This document shows, piece by piece, positions 57,031 through 64,000 of a stretch of DNA of 64,000 bases. The translations under genes and the position numbers were made by a program. Source of the DNA: Jejubacter sp036620675 (GTDB lineage Bacteria > Pseudomonadota > Gammaproteobacteria > Enterobacterales > Enterobacteriaceae). Each line of letters opens with the position of its first letter. The first letter of the stretch is position 1. The stretch lies in assembly GCA_036620675.1 (NCBI GenBank), contig JAZHEE010000009.1; one strand, written 5' to 3'. The notes under the pieces were generated by a model that was given only the letters and a program-made list of their open reading frames with translations, was not told the DNA's origin and did no database searches.

Positions 57031-57525
57031 TTACTCGCTGACGGTCACACTTTTGATGATAACGTCTTCTTTCGGTACGTCCTGATGCATGCCGCTGCGG
57101 CCGGTAGCGACGGCTTTGATCTGGTCGACCACGTCCATTCCCTCCACTACTTCGGCGAAGACGCAGTAGCCCCAGCCCTGCAGGCTTTCGCCGCTGAAGT
57201 TCAGGAAGTCGTTATCTACTACGTTGATAAAGAACTGAGCGGTGGCGGAGTGGGGCGCCTGAGTACGCGCCATGGCCAGGGTGCCACGGGTGTTTTTCAG
57301 GCCGTTATTGGCTTCGTTCTGAATCGGATCTCGGGTGGTTTTCTGCTTCATACCCGGCTCAAAGCCGCCGCCCTGAACCATAAAGCCATTGATTACGCGG
57401 TGAAAAATGGTGTTGTCGTAGAAGCCTTCACGGCAGTAATCCAGAAAGTTCTTCACGGTAGCCGGCGCTTTATCGTCGAAGGTTTTGATAACGATATCGC
57501 CAAAGTTGGTGTGAAAAGTAACCAT
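57031..57525 (-). CDS. ppiB: Cytoplasmic cyclophilin PpiB
   Basis: A 164-residue peptidyl-prolyl isomerase B, the same length as in E. coli. The cyclophilin motifs FHRVINGFMVQGG, GTLAMART and AQFFINVVDN are present, with no signal peptide. First gene of a ppiB-lpxH operon, divergent from cysS with a 164-bp gap. Confidence 0.97.
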   Translation of the reverse strand: MVTFHTNFGDIVIKTFDDKAPATVKNFLDYCREGFYDNTIFHRVINGFMVQGGGFEPGMKQKTTRDPIQNEANNGLKNTRGTLAMARTQAPHSATAQFFINVVDNDFLNFSGESLQGWGYCVFAEVVEGMDVVDQIKAVATGRSGMHQDVPKEDVIIKSVTVSE

Positions 57526-57689
57526 GTTATGATCCTTAAAATTGTTCGTGCGTGTTACTGCAAGCGAGTGGGACTTTATAGCATAACTCAGCGGGCGGAA
57601 TCACCTGACAAAGCGTGCTGCGTCCCCGGGCAATTCCGGGTAAGATATAGTGCTTTTCCCCCTGACACACGTATACATGGAATCGAAAG

Positions 57690-59075
57690 ATGTTGAAAAT
57701 CTTTAATACCCTGAGTCGCCAGAAAGAAGAGTTTAAACCTATTCACCCCGGTGAAGTGGGGATGTACGTGTGTGGGATAACCGTTTACGACCTGTGTCAT
57801 ATCGGCCATGGCCGTACTTTCGTCGCTTTTGATGTGGTGGCGCGCTATCTGCGTTTTCTGGGCTATAAGCTGAAATATGTGCGTAACGTCACCGATATCG
57901 ACGATAAGATCATTCGCCGTGCGCAGGAGAACGGTGAATCCTTCGGCGCGCTGGTGGATCGCATGATCGCTGAGATGTACAAGGACTTTGACGCGCTCAA
58001 TATTCTGCGCCCGGACAGCGAACCGCGCGCCACGCATCATATTCCGGAAATTATCGCGCTGACCGAGCGCCTGATCGAACGCGGCCATGCCTATGTTTCC
58101 GGTAATGGCGATGTTATGTTCTCGGTGCCGACCGATCCGCAATACGGTCTGCTGTCGCGCCAGGATCTGGAGCAGTTGCAGGCTGGCGCCCGGGTGGAAG
58201 TCGCCGATGCCAAACGCAACCCAATGGACTTTGTACTGTGGAAGATGTCCAAGCCTGGTGAGCCGAGCTGGCCTTCCCCGTGGGGAGAGGGGCGGCCGGG
58301 CTGGCACATCGAGTGCTCCGCAATGAACTGCAAGCAGCTGGGCAGCCACTTTGATATTCACGGCGGCGGTTCGGATCTGATGTTCCCGCACCACGAAAAC
58401 GAAATCGCGCAGTCCACCTGCGCTCATGACGGCGAATATGTGAATTACTGGATGCATTCCGGTATGGTGATGGTGGATCGTGAGAAGATGTCCAAATCGC
58501 TGGGCAACTTCTTCACCGTGCGAGATGTACTGAAGCACTACGATGCCGAAACCATCCGTTACTTCCTGATGTCCGGCCACTACCGCAGCCAGCTTAACTA
58601 CAGCGAAGAGAACCTGAAGCAGGCCCGCGCCTCGCTGGAGCGTCTGTACACCGCGCTGCGCGGCACCGACAGCTCGGTGGCGGCTGCGGGCGGCGATGCC
58701 TTTGAAGCACGTTTCCGGGAAGCGATGGACGATGATTTCAACACCCCGGAAGCCTATTCGGTGCTGTTCGATATGGCGCGCGAGGTTAACCGCCTGAAGT
58801 CGGAAGATATGGCGGCGGCTAACGGAATGGCGGCACATCTGCGCAAGCTGTCTGCGGTGTTGGGTCTGCTGGAGCAGGAGCCGGAACAGTTTCTGCAAAG
58901 CGGCGCGCAGTCCGACGATGGTGAAGTGGCGGAAATTGAAGCGCTGATTAAACAGCGTAATGATGCCCGTAAAGCGAAGGACTGGGCCATGGCGGATATG
59001 GCACGCGATCGCCTGAACGAGATGGGCATTGTGCTGGAAGACGGGCCGCAGGGAACCACCTGGCGTCGTAAATAA
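57690..59075 (+). CDS. cysS: Cysteinyl-tRNA synthetase CysS
   Basis: A 461-residue class I synthetase of the E. coli length. It has HIGH at 37-40, KMSKS about 266-270, and zinc ligands Cys28 (MYVCGIT), Cys209 (SAMNC), His234 and Glu238 (PHHENE). It is monocistronic and divergent from ppiB. Confidence 0.98.
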   Translation: MLKIFNTLSRQKEEFKPIHPGEVGMYVCGITVYDLCHIGHGRTFVAFDVVARYLRFLGYKLKYVRNVTDIDDKIIRRAQENGESFGALVDRMIAEMYKDFDALNILRPDSEPRATHHIPEIIALTERLIERGHAYVSGNGDVMFSVPTDPQYGLLSRQDLEQLQAGARVEVADAKRNPMDFVLWKMSKPGEPSWPSPWGEGRPGWHIECSAMNCKQLGSHFDIHGGGSDLMFPHHENEIAQSTCAHDGEYVNYWMHSGMVMVDREKMSKSLGNFFTVRDVLKHYDAETIRYFLMSGHYRSQLNYSEENLKQARASLERLYTALRGTDSSVAAAGGDAFEARFREAMDDDFNTPEAYSVLFDMAREVNRLKSEDMAAANGMAAHLRKLSAVLGLLEQEPEQFLQSGAQSDDGEVAEIEALIKQRNDARKAKDWAMADMARDRLNEMGIVLEDGPQGTTWRRK

Positions 59076-59790
59076 ATCCTTCAATTATTGCCCCCGACCA
59101 GAGAAATCGGCGGGGGCGACATGATAAATCCCTCCTTCTTCTTTCACTTTCCATGAAACGGCATGTTGTGGCGCTCCTTACTTTATCGGAATATGCCTGG
59201 AAAAGGTCTCCTGTCGTTAATTAAATCCTGATCTGTAAAATATCCTCTGTATTTTATTTTTGCGCATGCACCTGTCCATTGGTGCAAAAAAATATACTCG
59301 CTGTTGTTATGTTCTTTATGGTTGAGAGCCCGGAATGTAAATAGATTTTGGGGTGATTTCTTATGCTTATAGTTTACGTGGGAAATTAATTTGATGTTAG
59401 TTTTATCATTTCATGCCGGAGCGAGCGGCGACTACCGATAAGCAAGAGTCATAAAAATGTGTTTAAATTCAGTCTGTTGTTGTTGTTTTTGCGGCGAAAA
59501 AAAAGAAGTGGCTTACTTAAATGTGGTGTTTCATAAAGGTTATTAAACTGTAGGTATATAGATAATAAGAATATTCCGTGATATCGTTTTTTTGTGTTGT
59601 ACATGGATATAAATAACTTAATCAAGTATTAAGCGAATGATAAATAAAGGTCATTGAGATATTTCTTTTCCGAAATACATTGTGGCAAGGAAATGAACGG
59701 GGTTGATATCCCTGATGGCTTGATGATTTTTGAATATGTAAAAAATGGAACGGGCTGGCATATTTAATGCCGAGCCAGGGAAACTTGTTG
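59076..59790. other. AT-rich intergenic region between cysS and the trimeric autotransporter
   Basis: About 715 bp without a convincing gene. Near the start, GCCCCCG and CGGGGGC (59090-59117) can pair as a weak cysS terminator without a T-run. From 59200 on the DNA is strongly AT-rich, in contrast to the GC-rich backbone, marking the edge of an acquired segment. The adhesin promoter must lie here. Confidence 0.55.
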
Positions 59791-59885
59791 ATGAAATTCA
59801 AAATCTCTCCGCTGTCATATTTTATCATGACGGCTTCTGCGCTTTATCCATTTCATTTCGCTCAGGCGGCAAATACCGCACTGAC

Positions 59886-59892
59886 GGGGGGG
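59886..59892 (+). repeat. G7 tract at the first adhesin frameshift
   Basis: With seven G the signal-peptide frame runs into PTSLLREPDRLI and stops at 59994. With eight G it would read TGGANLSTSGTG into the head domain. A slippage-prone position just after the signal peptide is typical for on/off switching. Confidence 0.85.
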
Positions 59893-60556
59893 CCAACCTC
59901 TCTACTTCGGGAACCGGATCGTCTTATTCCTGTGGCAGTCATGGCAGTGTGGTTCTTGCCGGCGATGATGATTTTTGCGGGGCGGATAATGTGATTGGTC
60001 GACGCGGTGTGACCAGCGCCACCGGTGGGGCTATCTCTGCTTATGAACAGTTCCAGCGTTTTATGAACAATACGGCGTTTGGTAGCTACCATCCCTATGG
60101 TACTTCTACCAGCCAGGTCGTCTGGACGGGGGATGGTACCACCTCTGGCAATATTGGCTTTCAGGGGGCTCTGACGGGCGGCGCGACAAGTGAATTGCCG
60201 ACCGCTTATGGGGTCTATTCGTTTGCCACGGGCTGCGGCTCCTATGCTACGGGCAACTATTCTACCGCTTTTGGTAGCAATGCGACGGCAACGGGAGCAG
60301 CTGCGCAGGCGTTTGGCGTATCGGCGCTGGCATCGGGCACGGCGAGTGTTGCTGTGGGCGTTGGGGCGGAAGCGACCGCAGATTCAGCAGTTGCTATCGG
60401 GCCCGTATCGGCGGCCAAAGGGGTGAACAGCGTCGCGCTGGGGATGGGGGCGATTGCGAATAAAGACGGGGATATCGCGCTGGGCAGTGAGTCAGAAACC
60501 TCAGACGTGGTGGCGACTGCCTCGTCACAGCTTAATGGACAGCAATACAATTATGC

Positions 60557-60563
60557 GGGGGGG
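60557..60563 (+). repeat. G7 tract at the second adhesin frameshift
   Basis: With seven G the head frame ends after NIRREHRERR at 60602. With six G it would read NYAGGAPTSAVSIG and continue to the C-terminus. Confidence 0.85.
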
Positions 60564-62398
60564 CGCCCCAACATCCGCCGTGAGCATCGGGAGCGCCGGT
60601 AAAGAGCGCCAGTTACAAAATGTGGCGGCGGGGCAGCTTTCGGCAACCAGTACCGATGGCGTCAACGGAAGCCAGCTATTTGCGACCAACAGCGCGTTGG
60701 ATCAGGCTGGCGCGAATCTTTCTGCGGCCGTTGATTCTCTGGGCGGCGGCGCGGCCATCGGCGCCGACGGACAGTTTACGGCGCCGGAATATCAAATCCA
60801 GGGGGCGGCCCGCGGCACGGTGGGAGAGGCGCTGACGGCGCTGGACACCTCGGTTTCCGGTAACGCGACCAGTATCAGCAATCTGCAGAGCGATATCAGC
60901 AGCGGCTCGGTGGGGCTGGTTCGTCAGGACGCCACCAGCAAGGCGATCACCGTGGCGGCGGCCAGTGGTGGCACCAGCGTGGACTTCAGCGGCAGCGACG
61001 GGGCGCGCACCCTGAGCGGCATCCGCGAGGGTAAAGTTGCGGCCGACAGCAGCGAGGCGGTCACCGGCAGCCAACTGTTCCTGACTAATACCTCGCTTAG
61101 CCGTACGGCAGAAGCATTAGGCGGGGGGGGCAGCGTTATCGACGGTAGCCAGTTTATCGCGCCCTCTTACCGCGTTCAGGGAGATCTGAAGCATAACGTT
61201 GGCGATGCACTTTCCACGCTTGATGGTGCCGTGACCTGGAATACTTCCGCGATTAACAGTCTGGTTGCCGGCGGTAGCGGTCTGGTTCAAATCGCCAGTG
61301 CGGGCAACAAAATTACGATTGGCGCCGCCAGTAACGCAAACACAATTGATGTTCGCGGCACCGGGGGCGATCGGGTCGTCTCCGGTGTGGCGAAAGGGGC
61401 GGTGAGCGCCAGCAGCAGCGATGCGGTAAACGGCAGTCAGCTCTATGCCACCAATCAGCAGGTTCAGAAGAACACGAATGATATCAGCCATCTGTCAAAC
61501 AGCGTTCAGGACGTGATTGAGGGTAAAACCGGGCTGGTACAGCAGTCTGAGCCTGATGGAAGCGTCGATATTGCAAAAGAGAGCGGTGGCGACAGGGTTT
61601 CCGTTTCCGGCGCCAGCGGCGATCGACGTGTTAGCGGCGTTAGCAACGGGGGGGCAGATAACGATGCCGCTACGGTGGGGCAGTTGCGGGATATCACCGG
61701 CAAGCTCGGAGATTCCTCCATGCTGGCGGTGAATTCGGATAAAGCGAACCGCCCGCAGGCCGCGGGAAAAGATGCCATCGCGATCGGCGCTGGCGCCAGC
61801 GCCGCGAAGTCCAACGGCATAGCGGTGGGAACGCAGTCGACAAGCACCGGCGAGCATAGCATTGCGATCGGCGATGGCAGCCGCTCAGAAGGAAGCCATG
61901 CGCTGGCGCTGGGAAGCGGCAGTAAAGCGACGGCGAAAAACGCCGTCGCTCTGGGGAGTGGGTCAGTCGCGAAAGAAGAAAATACGGTATCGGTTGGCGA
62001 TGTGGGCCATGAACGTCGGATAACTCATGTCGGTCGCGGCGTGAATGCGAGTGATGCGGCCACGGTAGGCCAGATGAATGAAGGGTTCGCCAGCCTGCAA
62101 AACTACACCAATCGCCAGGTTGATCATCTGAATAAACGCATCGGCGACGTTCAGGGCAAGTTAACGGCAGGGATTGCATCGGCGATGGCGCTGTCTGGCA
62201 TTCCACAGGCGTACCAGCCTGACTCCAGCCTGGTCGGCGTTGCAGGTGGGAGTTACGGGGGGGCATCAGCCATCGCCGTTGGCGTTTCCCATATATCGGA
62301 AAACGGTCACTGGATCACCAAACTACAGGCGAGCGGTAACTCGCAGAGTGATTTTGGCGGATCCGTCGGCGTGGGTTATCAGTGGTAAAGGTGAGGCA

Positions 62399-63139
62399 AT
62401 GAAAAAATTATTGATGGTATTGGTCGGCGCCGTGTTGCTGATGGGCTGCGACAACGCAGAAAAAGGCGACGGAAAGGCCCGCGGTCAGCGTGTAGCGGCA
62501 TTACCGCTGATTCAGCAGGCCATTACCTCCCGGGTTCCGCTCTTCGACGGCCGCTGGAATCAGAACATTATGAGTTGGGTGTGTCAGCGGGCCAGCGGTG
62601 AACTGACCGGGGAACAGTTCACCAGGCTGTTCCAGGAGCGTCATGTCGATGTGCGACAGTTGGCTGGTATGGACGCGGGGTTTGATTTTATCTCCCGTAT
62701 GGATGAGTCTGCGGCACGGCAGACCTGCGCCGCCTGGATGGCAGCGACGCTGCTGGCACCCGTGGATGCTTATGGCGAAGCCATGAGGGACGATGCGAAC
62801 TTCCAGCAAAAAATGGTACCGCTGACACCGCTGGTGGCTCGTATGCTGGATATCCTGGCTGATATTGCTGCCCGCACCGCCGATCGTCACTATGCTGATG
62901 AGAATGAATATCAGAAAGCCGTCTGGGCCTTATACAACGAACGAGCTGGTGAGATCGTCGATCGAATGTTGAAAGCAAAATATACGCTTGCCGATTATCT
63001 TCGCCCGGGTAGCCGCAGCATGCGATATCAATATCAGATAGAAAACGGTCAACCGCTCGTAATGTATAACGGCGTCAGATGGTTGGGGCATGGCGAGATT
63101 AAAGGGTACCGGTATCTGGTTAATATCCACCAGGGATAG
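62399..63139 (+). CDS. Lipoprotein cotranscribed with the trimeric autotransporter
   Basis: A 246-residue lipoprotein beginning MKKLLMVLVGAVLLMGC (lipobox LLMGC, Cys17) followed by DN, whose Asp at +2 favours inner-membrane retention. The rest is helical with two more Cys (MSWVCQRASGEL and AARQTCAAWMAAT) and no family I recognise with certainty. In Salmonella the trimeric autotransporter SadA is followed by SadB, an inner-membrane lipoprotein that helps its export. Position, lipobox and +2 Asp suggest the same job here (inference). The start ATG 62399 follows GGTGAGG; longer upstream frames overlap the adhesin. A hairpin terminator follows. Confidence 0.75.
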   Translation: MKKLLMVLVGAVLLMGCDNAEKGDGKARGQRVAALPLIQQAITSRVPLFDGRWNQNIMSWVCQRASGELTGEQFTRLFQERHVDVRQLAGMDAGFDFISRMDESAARQTCAAWMAATLLAPVDAYGEAMRDDANFQQKMVPLTPLVARMLDILADIAARTADRHYADENEYQKAVWALYNERAGEIVDRMLKAKYTLADYLRPGSRSMRYQYQIENGQPLVMYNGVRWLGHGEIKGYRYLVNIHQG

Positions 63140-63166
63140 CGTACTGCGCTAAGCAGTGCCTGAAGA

Positions 63167-63202
63167 CACAGCCATGCAAGATAACCGGCTGGCTGTGCCT
63201 TC
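63167..63202 (+). terminator. Likely terminator after the adhesin/lipoprotein operon
   Basis: CACAGCCA and TGGCTGTG pair perfectly around a 15-base loop and are followed by CCTTCTTTT, 28 bases after the lipoprotein stop. Confidence 0.65.
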
Positions 63203-63273
63203 TTTTACAGGCAGTGAGCAAGGAGGCATGTTCACTGAGAATTGAAGAAAATGATTTCGGTACATAAATACCT

Positions 63274-64000
63274 ATGTTTGTATCTAAACAATTACTGCTG
63301 GAGTATTGCAGGGAAATTACCGAATCACCGGTATTTTGTCAGGCTGCATTAAGCCACTGTGATATTATGGTCAGTCTGTATAAGACTAACCCTTTTTTTT
63401 ATAAATTCGCCTTCAGGGAATCCCGCTTTTGCGTCATTCTGGCATTGTGTTGTTTTGTTTTTGGTAATCAGGTCACGTCGTTGTCGGAAGTAAAAATGCT
63501 GTGCGCCCGTTATAATATATCGGGGACAAACCGTATTATTGCCATTCTTGATTTTTTACGATTCAGCGGTCGGCTGGCCATGAGGCGTGATGCTGCCGAT
63601 CGGCGAAAAATCACTATTACCCCGGAAGATAAGGCGCTGGTGGAGCTGAAAGCGGTGCAGAAAAGCGTGTTTTCGCCTCTGGCATTGCTGTACCCCGGCA
63701 AAGTGCCGGTTATTGATCGTATCGATGAGCCGTTATTTCGCCAGCATTTTTATTTTCGGGCTGGGGAGTCATTAACCCGGGGACTGATTTACAATCTGAT
63801 TTTCCCCGAGTCGATTGATTTTATCGACCGTGACGGAGGCCGTATTTTTATTCTGGATATCTATCGGCGGGTAGCTCGGGTATCGGGAGAAACAATAATT
63901 AATGCATCCAGTCTGAAATCACTGGCCAGGGAATTACGCATATCCCGATCGCATTTTAGCACTCTGGTGACGTTGGGGATAGCACGCGGTTTTTTCTGTG
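63274..64000 (+). CDS. Partial winged-helix regulator-like protein (runs off window)
   Basis: An open frame of 242 codons from ATG 63274 (MFVSKQLLLEYCREITESPV) to the window end. Residues about 70-115 (VKMLCARYNISGTNRIIAILDFL, RRDAADRRKITITPEDKAL) follow the MarR-type winged-helix pattern including the D-x-R-R wing. A second HTH-like segment (LKSLARELRISRSHFSTLVTLGI) occurs at the end. I do not recognise a named family. The ribosome site is weak; an ATG at 63251 is in another frame and closes quickly. It is downstream of the trimeric adhesin operon and may control it (inference). Confidence 0.6.
   Translation, partial: MFVSKQLLLEYCREITESPVFCQAALSHCDIMVSLYKTNPFFYKFAFRESRFCVILALCCFVFGNQVTSLSEVKMLCARYNISGTNRIIAILDFLRFSGRLAMRRDAADRRKITITPEDKALVELKAVQKSVFSPLALLYPGKVPVIDRIDEPLFRQHFYFRAGESLTRGLIYNLIFPESIDFIDRDGGRIFILDIYRRVARVSGETIINASSLKSLARELRISRSHFSTLVTLGIARGFFC

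Larger units (their letters stand above)
59791..62388 (+). pseudogene. Trimeric (type Vc, YadA-like) autotransporter adhesin, frame broken at two G7 tracts
   Basis: Three frames together give one adhesin. The first holds a start and signal peptide MKFKISPLSYFIMTASALYP...AQA (59791 to about 59890). The second, about 59890-60556, holds the head with YadA-type 14-residue repeats (YSTAFGSNATATGAAAQAFG...). The third, about 60557-62388, holds necks (NVAAGQLSATSTDGVNGSQLFATN), stalk, further heads, and the membrane anchor from GFASLQNYTNRQVDHLNKRI to the last residue W. The first break is at G7 59886-59892 (8 or 5 G would restore frame), the second at G7 60557-60563 (6 G would restore). Such slippage sites suggest phase variation, a dead gene, or a homopolymer reading error. 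About 865 residues if intact. The gene is followed by a lipoprotein gene 10 bases on. Confidence 0.87.

Overview
The window is from a member of the Enterobacteriaceae. Its backbone genes copA, cueR, ybbJ, qmcA, cnoX (ybbN), ybbO, tesA, ybbA, ybbP, selU, purK, purE, lpxH, ppiB and cysS occur in essentially the Escherichia coli order and match family lengths. An ERIC repeat and CueR, PurR and LexA sites of the enterobacterial type support this. I cannot name the genus. The backbone differs from E. coli in several ways: the fetAB pair is missing between qmcA and cnoX, a porin lies where E. coli carries rhsD, and a small membrane protein is inserted between purE and lpxH.

Layout. (1) 1-0.7 kb: 5' part of copA with its CueR-controlled promoter. 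(2) 1.9-11.9 kb: a chaperone-usher fimbrial locus (LuxR-type regulator, pilin, chaperone, usher, adhesin). It continues with a second LuxR-type regulator, a membrane c-di-GMP phosphodiesterase, a lipoprotein and a coiled-coil/FKBP prolyl isomerase. (3) 12.2-19.7 kb, opposite strand: a LuxR-type regulator, a giant classical autotransporter with a poly-Asn linker, and a Skp-like lipoprotein. (4) 19.7-22.4 kb: an AT-rich stretch and a ybiU-like oxygenase. (5) 22.9-40.0 kb: a cdiB-cdiA-cdiI contact-dependent inhibition locus. It is followed by an orphan cdiA-CT/cdiI cassette (EndoU-type toxin, broken 5' part) and a third tiny cdiA remnant. The cassettes are separated by repeated linkers of about 620 bp, each carrying a SymE-family gene, a structured SymR-like leader and a LexA box. 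(6) 40.4-43.8 kb: a CsgG/DUF4810/DUF799 lipoprotein operon and a GPH-family transporter. (7) 44.1-59.1 kb: conserved backbone from cueR to cysS. (8) 59.8-64 kb: a trimeric autotransporter adhesin with five G7-G8 tracts, two of which sit exactly at frameshifts, then a lipoprotein and a partial winged-helix regulator.

The accessory DNA is dominated by surface and secreted adhesins or toxins (usher fimbria, type Va, Vb and Vc secretion systems) together with apparently dedicated envelope helpers. The stretch between copA and cueR (about 43 kb) behaves as an island of surface-interaction functions. The strongest candidates for new biology are the CDI-toxin/SymE cassette array, the poly-G-rich trimeric adhesin, and the fimbria/autotransporter region with its own FKBP and Skp-like factors and three regulators. 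All assignments come from reading the sequence and recalling families; no database search was run.
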